Source: an uncultured Collinsella sp. (lineage in GTDB: Bacteria; Actinomycetota; Coriobacteriia; Coriobacteriales; Coriobacteriaceae). From it: 64,000 nucleotides of DNA. Within the stretch, counting starts at the first letter, position 1, and every line of letters starts with the position of its first letter. The notes below the pieces were generated by a model. The model was given only the letters and a program-made list of their open reading frames with translations, was not told the origin of the DNA and searched no databases. Both the position numbers and the translations under genes were made by a program. Below, one piece after another: positions 1 to 9,365 of the stretch. The stretch spans positions 206,377-270,376 of the forward strand of contig UQHK01000001.1 in the NCBI GenBank assembly GCA_900540855.1, written 5' to 3'.

Positions 1-861
1 GTGTCCGAGATGGAGCGTCGCCTGAAGGTCTTCGAGCGTCTCAACGTGCGTAAGATCTCGACCTACAACGAAAAGCAGGCTGCTGGCGAGTTTGAGCATT
101 ACGACAATCCGCCGCAAAAGATGCCCTACCTTGTCATTATCATTGACGAGCTCTCTGACCTGATGATGGTCGCCGGTAAGGATGTCGAGGCCTCGATCGT
201 GCGTATTGCACAGCTGGGCCGTGCCGCCGGTATTCATCTTATCGTGGCCACGCAGCGCCCCAGCTCCAACGTGGTGACGGGCCTCATCAAGGCTAACATC
301 ACCAACCGCATCGCCTTTAACGTCGCCACGGGCATCGACTCGCGCGTCATCATCGACCAGATGGGCGCCGAGAAGCTCACCGGTTTGGGCGACATGTTGT
401 TCTCCAAGGTCGACTGGGGCAAGCCCCGCCGTATCCAGGGCTGCTTTGTCTCGGATGATGAGATCAACGAGATTGTCGAGTTCGTCAAGTCGCAGAGTGA
501 GCCAGACTACCACGAGGAGATCCTGTCTGCCGTGGCGCCCGCTTCCATGTCCATGGCGGGTGGCGGAGGCATTGTCCGCACCGGAGTAGCCGAGCCGCAA
601 GACGATGATCCACTCATTTGGGAAGCCGCCCATATTGTGGTGGAATCGCAGCTTGGCTCCACATCTGGCCTGCAACGTCGTCTGAAGGTTGGCTATGCGC
701 GTGCCGGGCGTATTATGGACATGCTGGAAGAAAAGGGTGTCGTCGGCCCGCCCGACGGTTCCAAGCCGCGCGAGGTCCTGTTGGACGAGGAGGGGCTTGC
801 CGCGCTGGAATCTGTCGACGCCGAGAGGGCACGTGAAGATCGTGAGTTTGGAGGATTCTGA
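1..861 (+). CDS. ftsK: DNA translocase FtsK/SpoIIIE, C-terminal part (5' end outside window)
   Basis: This is the C-terminal part of the septum-associated ATPase that pumps chromosomal DNA into daughter cells. The Walker B strand (VIIIDELSDLMM) lies near residues 45-56, followed by the RecA-like core segment with IVATQRPSSNVVTG. After a short linker comes the winged-helix gamma domain (about residues 205-270), which reads polar KOPS/SRS-type sites. Walker A is missing because the gene begins upstream; the GTG at base 1 is an internal valine codon, since FtsK proteins continue through the EMERR motif seen here. The stop overlaps the next start (TGATG at 859-863), so the two genes are probably translationally coupled. 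Confidence 0.95.
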   Translation: MSEMERRLKVFERLNVRKISTYNEKQAAGEFEHYDNPPQKMPYLVIIIDELSDLMMVAGKDVEASIVRIAQLGRAAGIHLIVATQRPSSNVVTGLIKANITNRIAFNVATGIDSRVIIDQMGAEKLTGLGDMLFSKVDWGKPRRIQGCFVSDDEINEIVEFVKSQSEPDYHEEILSAVAPASMSMAGGGGIVRTGVAEPQDDDPLIWEAAHIVVESQLGSTSGLQRRLKVGYARAGRIMDMLEEKGVVGPPDGSKPREVLLDEEGLAALESVDAERAREDREFGGF

Positions 862-2354
862 TGGCTGCACGCTTTGGTGACATGCTGCTCGAGCAGCGTC
901 GCCGAATGGGCCTTTCCATTCAGCAGGTCGCCAACACCATCAAAATCAGGCCGCAGATCATCGAGTTTTTCGAGACCGGTAACTTTGCTTCGATGCCGCC
1001 GCGCGGCTATGCGCAGGGCATGATTTCGAGCTATGCTCGTTTTTTGGGCCTCAATCCGCGCGAGGTCGTCAATGCCTACTTTGACGACCTGATGGCATAC
1101 GAACGCGAGACGTCGCAGCAGGGCGGTCGTTTTCAGGACGCCGCCGGCTACGTCAATTCGCGTTCCTCTGTCGATAACGGGCGCTTCCTGATGGTTCAGG
1201 GTGGTCGCTCAACGCGTTATGGTCAGCGTCCGCAGCAGGCTGGCTATATTACCGAGACGGGGTCCAGTGAGGAAATCCGTTCTCAGCGCGATCGTTTCCG
1301 CAGCACGCCTATGCCCGACGATCGTGCGCTTCCCGCTGCCCGCGGTGTGGTGCGCGATCCCCGTGTCGGCTACGGAGATGGCGGCTATTCCGATCGTGGC
1401 TACCGTGGTGTCTCTGCCGGTCGTGCTCTCGGCGGCTATGCGGACGCCGATGCCACGCAGGTGACGCCGCGTCTTCGCTCTCAATCACAGCCGTATGGCC
1501 AGCGCTCTTCGGCTCCGCGTGCGGGCCAGCGTGGCTATCAAGGCCGCGGTGAACTTGCGCCCCGCTCGGGTCAGCGCAGCCTTCAGGGCCAGGGTGGCTA
1601 TCGCGGCCGTTCCGACAGCAATCGTGGTCGTATGCCTCAGGGAGGCGGCCGCAGCAGTTCCAGTCGTGGACGCGGCGGTTCCCGTACTCCTCAAAACAAC
1701 GGTCTCGATCCGCGTATCGTCTACGCCGGCATCGGTGCCGTGGCGTTGCTGCTGATCGTGCTCATCGTGGTACTTCTGCGCGGCTGCGCATCTTCGACGC
1801 CCGAGACCACGCCCGAGACGCCCACTGCTACCAAGACGACGACCAAGAAGTCTTCTAAGAAGACCGAAACGGTCGACGAGGACGAAGACACCGATGGGGC
1901 GACGGATGAGTCGACCGATTCGGACGCCACCAAGACGACGGCTAAAAAGGAAGAAAACGAGGTAACGAAGGTCAAGGTCTCCGTTGCCAAGGGAAAGACC
2001 GCCTGGATTGAGGTCAAGGTCGATGGCAAGTCGGTCTATGGCGCCCAGGCGACTGGCCCCTTTGAGCAGGAGTACACGCCTGAGTCCTCGATCGAGATCA
2101 CCACGTCCAAGCCTTCCGATGTCACCGTTACCAAGAACGGCGAAAAGGTCCGTTACGATACCAAGACCTCGGGCGTGGCGCGTGTGACGATCACCGTTCC
2201 CAAGAAGGAGACGACTGGTTCCGAGAATGGTGAAAGTTCTGATGGTACCGACACCACCGACGGCACCGATGCCCAGTCCACGGATGGCGCCGATACCGCA
2301 ACTGACGGCCAGACGCCCACCGATTCTACCGACTATTCGTACGATAGCTACTAA
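861..2354 (+). CDS. RodZ-like helix-turn-helix membrane protein
   Basis: This 497-residue protein has RodZ architecture. An N-terminal Cro/CI-type helix-turn-helix (about residues 1-80) is followed by a long Arg/Gly/Ser/Gln-rich low-complexity region (about 95-280), one membrane span (about 286-307), a Thr/Lys/Glu-rich linker, and a DUF4115-like beta domain (about 370-440) ending in a Ser/Thr/Asp tail. RodZ proteins link the MreB cytoskeleton to cell-wall synthesis. Here the cytoplasmic linker is unusually long and basic. A GGAGG ribosome-binding site lies inside the end of ftsK. MreB is not in the window, so the role rests on the family. Confidence 0.8.
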   Translation: MAARFGDMLLEQRRRMGLSIQQVANTIKIRPQIIEFFETGNFASMPPRGYAQGMISSYARFLGLNPREVVNAYFDDLMAYERETSQQGGRFQDAAGYVNSRSSVDNGRFLMVQGGRSTRYGQRPQQAGYITETGSSEEIRSQRDRFRSTPMPDDRALPAARGVVRDPRVGYGDGGYSDRGYRGVSAGRALGGYADADATQVTPRLRSQSQPYGQRSSAPRAGQRGYQGRGELAPRSGQRSLQGQGGYRGRSDSNRGRMPQGGGRSSSSRGRGGSRTPQNNGLDPRIVYAGIGAVALLLIVLIVVLLRGCASSTPETTPETPTATKTTTKKSSKKTETVDEDEDTDGATDESTDSDATKTTAKKEENEVTKVKVSVAKGKTAWIEVKVDGKSVYGAQATGPFEQEYTPESSIEITTSKPSDVTVTKNGEKVRYDTKTSGVARVTITVPKKETTGSENGESSDGTDTTDGTDAQSTDGADTATDGQTPTDSTDYSYDSY

Positions 2355-2380
2355 GCCGCTCGTACGCGAAAGGAAACATC

Positions 2381-2878
2381 ATGGCTAAAGATTCCAGCTT
2401 CGACGTCGTGTCCGAGGTCAACATGCAAGAGGTCGACAACGCCTTCCAGCAAACCACGCGCGAGATTTCCCAGCGCTATGACCTGAAGGATTCCGGCGCC
2501 ACGATTGAGCTTTCGAAGGGCGACAAGCTCTTTACGATCAACGCCCCGGCCGACTTTGTCTCCAAGCAGATTATCGACGTGCTGAGCTCCAAGCTCATCA
2601 AGCGCGGCATCGACCTCAAGGCTGTCTCGTGGGATGCTCCGCAGGCGGCATCGGGCGGCACCGTGCGCGTGCTCGGCCATATCGTCGAGGGTATCGACCA
2701 GGCGACCGCCAAGAAGATCAACAAGGACATCAAGGACCAAAAGCTCAAGGTCAAGGTGACTATCGAGGCCGACAAGCTGCGTGTTTCCTCTGCTTCGAAG
2801 GACGCGTTGCAGACCGTGATCCAGTTCCTGCGCGACCAGGACTACGGCCAGCCGCTGCAGTTCACCAACTACCGCTAA
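2381..2878 (+). CDS. yajQ: YajQ-family nucleotide-binding protein
   Basis: A complete 165-residue member of the YajQ/DUF520 family, near the usual length of about 160. It starts with the typical MAKDSSFDVVSEV sequence and ends with the family-like tail DQDYGQPLQFTNYR. YajQ proteins have two ferredoxin-like folds and bind nucleic acid or nucleotides; some homologues bind cyclic di-GMP. The start has an AAAGGAAA ribosome-binding site at 2369-2376. It lies between the rodZ-like gene and rimO, apparently in the same transcript. Its specific ligand in this organism cannot be told from sequence. Confidence 0.9.
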   Translation: MAKDSSFDVVSEVNMQEVDNAFQQTTREISQRYDLKDSGATIELSKGDKLFTINAPADFVSKQIIDVLSSKLIKRGIDLKAVSWDAPQAASGGTVRVLGHIVEGIDQATAKKINKDIKDQKLKVKVTIEADKLRVSSASKDALQTVIQFLRDQDYGQPLQFTNYR

Positions 2879-2905
2879 TATCATTCGAAAGGACTGCTCT
2901 CCAAC

Positions 2906-4255
2906 ATGGATACACCGTTGGGCTCCGTGCTCTACATCACCCTCGGGTGCGCTAAGAACGAGGTTGACACCGACCGCATGCGTTCTCTTTTGACCGCCGC
3001 GGGCTACGAGGAGGCATTCGACCCACAGGATGCCGATATCGCCATCGTCAATACATGCTCGTTCCTCGCCTCCGCAACGTCCGAGAGCATCGAGACCACG
3101 CTCGAGCTCGCCAACGAGGTTCAGGACGGCGTTCGTTCTTGTCCCATCGTCATGTGCGGCTGTGTGCCGTCGCGCTATGGCGACGACCTGCCCGATGAGC
3201 TGCCCGAGGTCGCTGCCTTTGTGAAGGCCGACGAGGAGGATGGCATCGTGACGGTCATCGATGGCGTGCTGGGTGTCGAGCGCGAGATTGCCGCCTATAT
3301 TCCGCAAGTCAAGCGCACTGTCGAGGGCGCTGTCGCCTACGTCAAGATTTCCGATGGCTGCAATCGCTTCTGCAGCTTCTGCATGATTCCGTATATCCGC
3401 GGTCGTTATCACTCGCGCAATGCCGAGAGCATTATCTCCGAGGTACGCGACCTGGTTGCCGGCGGTGTGCGCGAGATCGTGCTGATCGGCCAGGACACGG
3501 GTATTTGGGGCACCGACTTTGCCGACGAAGACGTCACCGATGGCTCGCCGCGCAATCTGGCGCAGCTGCTGCATGCCGTCGCCGAGGCCGTGCGCCCGCA
3601 CAACGTCTGGGTCCGCGTGCTCTATCTGCAGCCCGAGGGCATGACCGACGAGCTTATCGATACGATTCGCGATACGCCCGAGGTGCTGCCTTATATCGAT
3701 ATCCCCGTGCAGCACTGCGACGCGCGCATCCTCAAGGCTATGCGCCGTTCTGGTTCGCGCCAGGAGCTCGAGGACCTGTTCCGCGATCTGCGTGAGCGTA
3801 TCCCTGGCATCGTGATCCGTTCCACGGCCATGGTCGGCTTCCCGACCGAGACCGACGACGAGTTCCGCGACCTTATCGACTTTATGGACACCGTCGGCTT
3901 TGACTACACGAGCGTCTTTGCCTACTCGCAGGAGGAGGGCAGCCTGGCCGCTAAGATGGAGGGTCAGGTCGATGAGGAGGTCAAGCTCGAGCGCGCCCAG
4001 GAGGCCATGGACCTGGCCGAGTCGCTCGGTTTTGCCGCCACCGCCGCACATGTGGGCGAGCGCGCCCAGGTGATCGTCGACGGCATCGAGGAGACCGAGG
4101 ACGGCGCCGAGCTGATCGGCCATGCTTGGTTCCAGGCGCCCGATTCCGATGGCGCGGTGCATCTGGACGCCAGCGAGGCGTCCGTGGGCGATATTCTGAC
4201 GGTCGAGTTTACCGATAGCTTCTGCTATGAGCTTATCGGCCATGTTGTGGAGTAG
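2906..4255 (+). CDS. rimO: Ribosomal protein S12 methylthiotransferase RimO
   Basis: Radical SAM methylthiotransferase that adds a methylthio group to an aspartate of ribosomal protein S12. The N-terminal UPF0004 domain carries the first cluster cysteines (YITLGCAKNEVD, NTCSF, MCGC). The radical SAM CxxxCxxC motif is C152, C156 and C159 (CNRFCSFC), and a C-terminal TRAM domain spans about residues 375-449. The LGCAKNEVD signature separates RimO from MiaB, which is also present at 10883. Length (449) is normal. It sits between yajQ and pgsA with short gaps. Confidence 0.95.
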   Translation: MDTPLGSVLYITLGCAKNEVDTDRMRSLLTAAGYEEAFDPQDADIAIVNTCSFLASATSESIETTLELANEVQDGVRSCPIVMCGCVPSRYGDDLPDELPEVAAFVKADEEDGIVTVIDGVLGVEREIAAYIPQVKRTVEGAVAYVKISDGCNRFCSFCMIPYIRGRYHSRNAESIISEVRDLVAGGVREIVLIGQDTGIWGTDFADEDVTDGSPRNLAQLLHAVAEAVRPHNVWVRVLYLQPEGMTDELIDTIRDTPEVLPYIDIPVQHCDARILKAMRRSGSRQELEDLFRDLRERIPGIVIRSTAMVGFPTETDDEFRDLIDFMDTVGFDYTSVFAYSQEEGSLAAKMEGQVDEEVKLERAQEAMDLAESLGFAATAAHVGERAQVIVDGIEETEDGAELIGHAWFQAPDSDGAVHLDASEASVGDILTVEFTDSFCYELIGHVVE

Positions 4256-4264
4256 GAGAGCATC

Positions 4265-4903
4265 GTGGCAAACGAGAGCAATAAGGAACTGACGAGTGTT
4301 TGGACGCCCGCCAACATCGTGACGTGTGTGCGCATCGTCTTTATCCCGGTGTTCATGATCGTGTCGGCGCTTTCTCACACGAGTGTTGCCGGTACAGATT
4401 GGAGCACCTTCGACGGCCCGCTCGCCGCCGCAGCCTTCATTCTGTACGTCATCCTGTCGTGCACCGATAAAGTTGACGGCTATCTGGCGCGTTCGCGCAA
4501 TGAGATTACCGATTTCGGTAAGTTCTTGGACCCCATCGCCGATAAGCTGCTGGTGTTCTCGGCTCTGCTGCTGTTCTTGGATTTTGGCGCTGTGACCGTG
4601 TGGTCCGTGTTCATTATCCTGTTCCGTGAACTGCTGGTGAGCGCCCTACGCATGGTCGCGAGTGCGGCCGGTGTGGTCGTTGCGGCCGATAAGCTCGGCA
4701 AGTACAAGACGGCAACCACGATGGTCTCCATCTGCGGTTACCTGTGCGTTTTTGCGATGGCCGGCTTGCACCTTGGCCCGGTGGCGCTGACGCTCGGCAT
4801 CTACTCGGTGTCGCGCTTCCTGTACGCCGTTGCCGTTGTCCTGACCGTTATCTCGGGCGCCCAGTACTTCTGGAACTGCCGCAAGATCGTCTTTTCGGTA
4901 TAG
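4265..4903 (+). CDS. pgsA: CDP-diacylglycerol-glycerol-3-phosphate 3-phosphatidyltransferase
   Basis: Integral membrane enzyme that makes phosphatidylglycerol phosphate from CDP-diacylglycerol and glycerol 3-phosphate. The CDP-alcohol phosphotransferase motif D-x2-DG-x2-AR-x8-G-x3-D-x3-D is complete (DKVDGYLAR through FGKFLDPIAD). Several hydrophobic segments surround it. Translation starts at GTG 4265, ten bases after the rimO stop, preceded by GGAGAG. A second family member lies at 25168-25872; this copy has the more standard pgsA length of 212 residues. Confidence 0.92.
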   Translation: MANESNKELTSVWTPANIVTCVRIVFIPVFMIVSALSHTSVAGTDWSTFDGPLAAAAFILYVILSCTDKVDGYLARSRNEITDFGKFLDPIADKLLVFSALLLFLDFGAVTVWSVFIILFRELLVSALRMVASAAGVVVAADKLGKYKTATTMVSICGYLCVFAMAGLHLGPVALTLGIYSVSRFLYAVAVVLTVISGAQYFWNCRKIVFSV

Positions 4904-4909
4904 GTCCTG

Positions 4910-5446
4910 GTGGGTATGACGGACTCTTTTGAGCAGATTTCCGCACATAATGAGGAGCTGGCGCGTGATATTGTCGAGCGCGCGAGCGCTCGGGGCGTGA
5001 CGGTTTCGACGGCTGAGTCGCTGACGGCTGGTATGATCGCCTCGACGATTGCCGATATCCCGGGTGCCTCGGCGGTGCTGCGTGGCGGTGCGGTGACCTA
5101 CTGCGATGAGGTCAAGCATCATGTTCTGGGTGTTGAGCAGGAGACGCTCGACCGCTATACCGCGGTGTCACATCAGACCGCGCGCGAGATGGCGGCGGGT
5201 TCGCTGGAGCTGTACCAGAGCGATATTGCCGTGAGCGCAACGGGTTATGCCGGCCCCGGCGGCGGCACTGAGGACGATCCGGCTGGCACTTTCTATATTG
5301 GCTGGGCGTATCGCGCGGCTGATGGGGAAGTGCCGGTCGTGGACTCTGTGCGCTGCCACTATGAGGGCGACCGTTCGTGTGTTCGTGCCCATGCGGTCGC
5401 GGAGGCATTGGGACGCATTGCTCTTGTGCTCAACTCTATGGAATAG
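4910..5446 (+). CDS. CinA-family nicotinamide-nucleotide amidohydrolase
   Basis: A 178-residue stand-alone CinA C-terminal (PncC-like) domain, lacking the N-terminal MoCF-like domain of full CinA. The family signature STAESLTAGMIAS is near residues 40-52, and the conserved GGAVTY and GYAGPGGGT segments follow. PncC enzymes deamidate nicotinamide mononucleotide in pyridine nucleotide salvage. The gene lies seven bases after pgsA and ends upstream of recA, a neighbourhood common for cinA in Gram-positive bacteria. The start may be GTG 4910 or ATG 4916. Confidence 0.88.
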   Translation: MGMTDSFEQISAHNEELARDIVERASARGVTVSTAESLTAGMIASTIADIPGASAVLRGGAVTYCDEVKHHVLGVEQETLDRYTAVSHQTAREMAAGSLELYQSDIAVSATGYAGPGGGTEDDPAGTFYIGWAYRAADGEVPVVDSVRCHYEGDRSCVRAHAVAEALGRIALVLNSME

Positions 5447-5452
5447 ACGTGT

Positions 5453-5480
5453 TTTCAGGGGCCTTAGGGCCCCTTAATTG
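5453..5480 (+). terminator. Possible terminator after the cinA gene
   Basis: A short GC stem (GGGGCC, loop TTAG, GGCCCC) is followed by TTAATTGT. The U-run is poor, so termination is uncertain. It lies just after the last gene of the ftsK-to-cinA series and before the recA promoter. Confidence 0.4.
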
Positions 5481-5644
5481 TGGAGATAGGGACCCCTGAC
5501 GAATTTAGCGTTTGCGCTGGTTATAGGTGTATTCTTGCCTTCCTTGTTCTTATTTGCCCCTTTGTGGTCAAGCATTTGGTCAGTGTTTGGTCGGCGTTTG
5601 GTTGGGTTTTGGAAAGACTGCCTGCATATGATTGGCCTGAACGG

Positions 5645-5673
5645 TTGACCACGAACAGCCGTTCGTTTACTAT
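5645..5673 (+). promoter_or_regulatory. recA promoter with SOS (LexA) box in the spacer
   Basis: A -35 TTGACC (5645-5650) and a -10 TACTAT (5668-5673) are separated by exactly 17 bases. The spacer contains the palindrome CGAACAGCCGTTCG (5652-5665), a perfect match to the Gram-positive LexA box core GAAC-N4-GTTC. LexA bound here would block RNA polymerase. lexA is in the same window at 15175-15819. Confidence 0.88.
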
Positions 5674-5703
5674 CGATGCAGGTTGTTAAGAGGAGGGCTA
5701 TTC

Positions 5704-6852
5704 ATGGCCAAGAATTCAGGTCCCGTACGTACCGTTCATGCTCGCACGACGGGTAAAGAGCGCGATGAGATGATCGCCACCACCAAGGCCGAGATCGAGA
5801 AGAAGTTCGGTCAAGGCTCCATCATGAGGTATGGTGACGGCGGCCCCGAGCTTGAGGTTGAGGCCATCCCCACGGGCGCTCTGGCACTCGATGCCGCTCT
5901 GGGTATCGGCGGTGTGCCGCGCGGCCGTATCGTCGAGATTTACGGTCCTGAGTCCTCCGGTAAGACGACGCTTTCGCTCGAGATCCTGGCCGAAGCCCAG
6001 GCAATGGGTGGCGTGGTGGCATTTATCGATGCCGAGCACGCGCTCGATCCCACGTATGCCGCGCGCATTGGCGTGGATATCGACGAGGTACTGATTTCCC
6101 AGCCTGATACGGGTGAGCAGGCGCTCGAGATTGTTGACATGCTCGTGCGTTCCGGCGCCATCGATGCCATCGTCGTCGACTCCGTCGCCGCGCTGACCCC
6201 GCGTGCCGAGATCGAGGGAGAGATCGGCGATACCACGGTCGGATTGCAAGCTCGTCTGATGAGTCAGGCGCTCCGCAAGCTCGCCGGCTCGCTGTCCAAG
6301 TCCAACACGACATGCATCTTCATTAACCAGCTGCGAGAGAAGATCGGCGTCATGTTCGGCAACCCCGAGACCACGACGGGCGGCCGCGCCCTTAAGTTCT
6401 TCTCTTCGGTGCGTATCGACATTCGCCGCATCGACAGCATTAAGCTTAAGGATGAAGTTATCGGTAACCGCGTGCGCGCCAAGGTCGTTAAGAACAAGGT
6501 GGCAGCTCCGTTCCGTTCTGCTGAGTTCGACATCATGTACGGTACGGGCATCTCTAAGGAGGGCTCGATTCTGGACATGGCTGTCGAGTGCGGCATTTGC
6601 AAGAAGATGGGCTCCTGGTTTGCCTATGGCGAGGACAAGCTCGGCAACGGTCGCGAGGCCGCCAAGGCGTTCCTGCGCGAACACCCTGATTGCGCCGACG
6701 AGATTGAGCATAAGGTCCGCCTTGCCTGCGGGCTTGAGTTTGACGACGATGCTCCATCCGAGGTCGAGCTGACCGATCAGCCTGCGCCTGAGGAGTTTGA
6801 CGAGCTTTACGCCATCGATGGTTCCGCCATGCTCGATGATGACGACGAGTAG
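5704..6852 (+). CDS. recA: Recombinase RecA
   Basis: Complete 382-residue RecA, the strand-exchange ATPase that also triggers LexA self-cleavage. Walker A GPESSGKT is at residues 81-88, and the conserved loop motifs include [20 protein letters not shown]. The acidic C-terminal tail (DDDDE) is typical. No intein is present. The chosen ATG at 5704 has AGGAGGG at 5691-5697; an in-frame upstream start at 5683 would precede that site. An SOS box sits in its promoter, and recX follows 11 bases downstream. Confidence 0.98.
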   Translation: MAKNSGPVRTVHARTTGKERDEMIATTKAEIEKKFGQGSIMRYGDGGPELEVEAIPTGALALDAALGIGGVPRGRIVEIYGPESSGKTTLSLEILAEAQAMGGVVAFIDAEHALDPTYAARIGVDIDEVLISQPDTGEQALEIVDMLVRSGAIDAIVVDSVAALTPRAEIEGEIGDTTVGLQARLMSQALRKLAGSLSKSNTTCIFINQLREKIGVMFGNPETTTGGRALKFFSSVRIDIRRIDSIKLKDEVIGNRVRAKVVKNKVAAPFRSAEFDIMYGTGISKEGSILDMAVECGICKKMGSWFAYGEDKLGNGREAAKAFLREHPDCADEIEHKVRLACGLEFDDDAPSEVELTDQPAPEEFDELYAIDGSAMLDDDDE

Positions 6853-6863
6853 CGGTTACGCTC

Positions 6864-7556
6864 ATGTCGTATACGGTGACCGAGGCCACGGTCGTCTTTC
6901 CCGATAAGAAGGCGGCCTCCTCGTTCTCGAGCGGGTATGCGTCCAAAAAGCCTTGCGCACATATCGATTGTGAGCTTGAGGGCGGTTTTGAGCGGTCCAT
7001 TTGGATTCCCGTGCGGGTCGCGCGCCTGTATGTCAAAAACCGCCCCGATCTTCCCTGTGATTGGGACAACTTTCGTGAGGCGGTGCAGCTCGTCGAGCGT
7101 AAATGTGCACTTACCATGGTGACCGAGATGTTATCGCGCCGCGACCATGCGACGGGCGAGGTCCGTGACAAGCTGGCTCGCTACGGCTTTCACCAGACCG
7201 CGATCGATTTCGCCGTCGAGCGCGCCACCGAGTATCGCTTTTTAGACGAGAACCGCTTTTGCTCGTACTTTATCGAGGAGCGCAAGCGGCGCGGTTGGGG
7301 ACAGCGCAAAATCGAGACCGAGCTCAAGCGCCGTCATGTCGTGCTCGATGACATTCCCGGTTATCCCGAGGATTATTTTGCCGTCGAAGACGATTTGGCG
7401 CGTGCGTCAGCCCTGCTCGCCAAGCGGCGTGTTCCAGAGACGCGCGGATTCGAAAAACTGGTTCGGTTTTTGATGGGCAAGGGCTTCTCGTATCATATCG
7501 CCGCCGATGCCGTTAAGGCACGTCTCGATGCCGAACGCGAGGAATGTGCGGTTTAG
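6864..7556 (+). CDS. recX: RecX regulatory protein
   Basis: A 230-residue RecX-family protein, immediately downstream of recA as usual. RecX binds RecA filaments and limits their activity. The helical repeat region spans about residues 75-225, with typical signatures such as RDHATGEVRDKLARYGF, DENRFCSYF and RRGWGQRKI. The first 70 residues are less conserved and beta-rich, as in other long RecX proteins of Gram-positive bacteria. Co-transcription from the SOS-controlled recA promoter is likely. Confidence 0.9.
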   Translation: MSYTVTEATVVFPDKKAASSFSSGYASKKPCAHIDCELEGGFERSIWIPVRVARLYVKNRPDLPCDWDNFREAVQLVERKCALTMVTEMLSRRDHATGEVRDKLARYGFHQTAIDFAVERATEYRFLDENRFCSYFIEERKRRGWGQRKIETELKRRHVVLDDIPGYPEDYFAVEDDLARASALLAKRRVPETRGFEKLVRFLMGKGFSYHIAADAVKARLDAEREECAV

Positions 7557-7618
7557 GCGTATGCGTTTTGTGGCCCTGCCGCTCACCGTGTTTTAGCCGC
7601 CGTGTTGGGGGCATTTAT

Positions 7619-7647
7619 TTGACAGTTGTTGTGGTTCAACGTACGAT
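7619..7647 (+). promoter_or_regulatory. Promoter upstream of rny
   Basis: A consensus -35 TTGACA (7619-7624), a 17-base spacer and a TACGAT -10 (7642-7647) lie in the recX-rny gap. Transcription from here gives a leader of about 160 bases before the rny start. Confidence 0.65.
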
Positions 7648-7752
7648 AAACAGCGTCATTTGCTTTGTGATATGTGCTCATCTGTGATGAGTTTGTTTAT
7701 ATGTTTATCTGTATCCGACCCGCATAAGCTGCGCCCATATTACTCAAATGTC

Positions 7753-7785
7753 GCGAGCCGTTCGTAAGGACGGTTCGCTTTGTTG
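7753..7785 (+). terminator. Hairpin in the rny leader, possible terminator or attenuator
   Basis: Arms GCGAGCCGT (7753-7761) and ACGGTTCGC (7770-7778) pair over 9 bp with one G-T pair and an 8-base loop, followed by TTTGTTGT. The hairpin lies downstream of the rny promoter, so it could attenuate rny as well as terminate transcripts from recX. Confidence 0.45.
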
Positions 7786-7813
7786 TGTAACGAATCCATA
7801 AAAAGGAGTGAGC

Positions 7814-9364
7814 ATGCCTATCATCGCAGCGCTCGTTGGCATCGTTTTGGGTGCCATCGCCGCCATTGCCTACATGCGCACCGCCAAGCAGGGTAGTCTT
7901 CACGAGGCCGACGAAAAAATCCAGTCGGCACACGCACAGGCTGAGTCCCTGATCGGTGATGCTAAGCGTCAGGCCGAGACCCTCAAAAAAGAGGCTCTGC
8001 TCGAGGCTAAAGAGGAGATCATCAAGAACAAGCAGGCCGCCGAGGCCGAGGACAAGCAGCGTAAGAACGAGATTCGTACGCTCGAGAACCGCGTGATGCA
8101 GCGCGAGGAATCCCTTGATCGCCGCAACGACGCTCTCGACAAGCGCGAGCATCAGCTGTCCAGCCAGGCCGGTCAGGTCGAGAAGCGCTCCCGTGAGCTC
8201 GAGGAGCTCTGTGCAAAGCAGACTTCCGAGCTCGAGCGTATCGCCGACCTTACCCGCGAGGACGCCCACAAGGAGCTCCTCGATAAGGTTCGCGGCGAGG
8301 TCACCCACGAGGCCGCCACGATCATTCGCGAGTCCGAGCAGCAGGTTCGCGCCGTGTGCCACAAGACCGCCCAGGAGATTCTGTCTCTGGCGATTCAGCG
8401 CTGCGCTGCCGACCACACTGCCGAGGTCACCGTTACCTCCGTGCACATTCCCTCTGATGACCTCAAGGGCCGTATCATCGGTCGCGAGGGTCGCAACATC
8501 CGGACCTTCGAGCAGGTTTCCGGCGTCAACCTCGTGATCGATGACACGCCCGAGACAGTCGTTCTTTCGAGCTTCGACCCGGTCCGTCGTGAGACCGCCC
8601 GTGTCGCCCTCGAGAACCTCATCGCCGACGGCCGCATTCACCCTGCCCGTATCGAGGAGATGTATCACAAGGCCGCCGACCTGGTTCAGCAGCGCGTGCG
8701 CGAGGCTGGCGAGCAGGCTGCCTTCGATACCGGCATCCACGATCTGCACCCCGAGATCGTCAAGACCCTTGGTGCCCTGCGCTACCGTACCTCGTTTGGT
8801 CAGAACGTGCTTCAGCATTCCCTCGAGGTCTCTGATCTGTGCGGCGTGATGGCTTCCGAGCTTGGCCTGGACGTTGTGACCGCCAAGCGCGCCGGCCTGC
8901 TTCATGACCTGGGCAAGGCAATCGACCACGACGTCGAGGGCCCGCATGCCGTCATCGGCGCCGAGCTTGCCCGCCGTTATGGCGAGAAGCCCGTTATCGT
9001 CCACGCTATTGAGGCTCACCATGCCGATGTCGACCCCAACACGGTACTCGATGTCCTGGTGCAGGCCGCTGATGCTGTCTCTGCCTCTCGCCCCGGTGCC
9101 CGTCGCGAGTCTGCCGAGAACTACATCAAGCGTCTTGAGAAGCTCGAGGAGATCGCCAACTCCCATGACGGCGTCGAACGTACCTATGCCATGCAGGCCG
9201 GTCGCGAGGTCCACGTCATGGTCCAGCCGGACAAGATTTCCGATGCCCAGTCCACGGTTCTGGCTCACGATATCGCCCATCAGATCGAGGAAGAGATGGA
9301 GTATCCCGGTCAGGTGCGCGTTGTCGTGATTCGCGAGAGCCGCGCTGTCGATATCGCTAAATAA
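7814..9364 (+). CDS. rny: Ribonuclease Y
   Basis: Membrane-anchored endoribonuclease that starts mRNA decay. The order is an N-terminal membrane helix (about residues 1-20), a long charged coiled coil (about 25-170), a KH RNA-binding domain with GRIIGREGRN from residue 219, and an HD hydrolase domain with the metal-binding HD pair near residues 364-365 (LLHDLGKAIDHD). Total length of 516 matches the family. ATG 7814 is preferred because AAAGGAG at 7802-7807 is well spaced for it; the GTG at 7808 directly abuts that site. The next gene starts one base after the stop. Confidence 0.96.
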   Translation: MPIIAALVGIVLGAIAAIAYMRTAKQGSLHEADEKIQSAHAQAESLIGDAKRQAETLKKEALLEAKEEIIKNKQAAEAEDKQRKNEIRTLENRVMQREESLDRRNDALDKREHQLSSQAGQVEKRSRELEELCAKQTSELERIADLTREDAHKELLDKVRGEVTHEAATIIRESEQQVRAVCHKTAQEILSLAIQRCAADHTAEVTVTSVHIPSDDLKGRIIGREGRNIRTFEQVSGVNLVIDDTPETVVLSSFDPVRRETARVALENLIADGRIHPARIEEMYHKAADLVQQRVREAGEQAAFDTGIHDLHPEIVKTLGALRYRTSFGQNVLQHSLEVSDLCGVMASELGLDVVTAKRAGLLHDLGKAIDHDVEGPHAVIGAELARRYGEKPVIVHAIEAHHADVDPNTVLDVLVQAADAVSASRPGARRESAENYIKRLEKLEEIANSHDGVERTYAMQAGREVHVMVQPDKISDAQSTVLAHDIAHQIEEEMEYPGQVRVVVIRESRAVDIAK

Positions 9365-9365
9365 C

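Noticed and set aside
2351..4378. Long open frame on the - strand (675 codons)
   Set aside because: It is antisense to yajQ and rimO, has Leu/Asp/His/Gly-biased composition typical of antisense of GC-rich genes, and no family features.
5480..5689. 69-codon frame upstream of recA
   Set aside because: It spans the recA promoter and LexA box, lacks a ribosome-binding site and has no family features.
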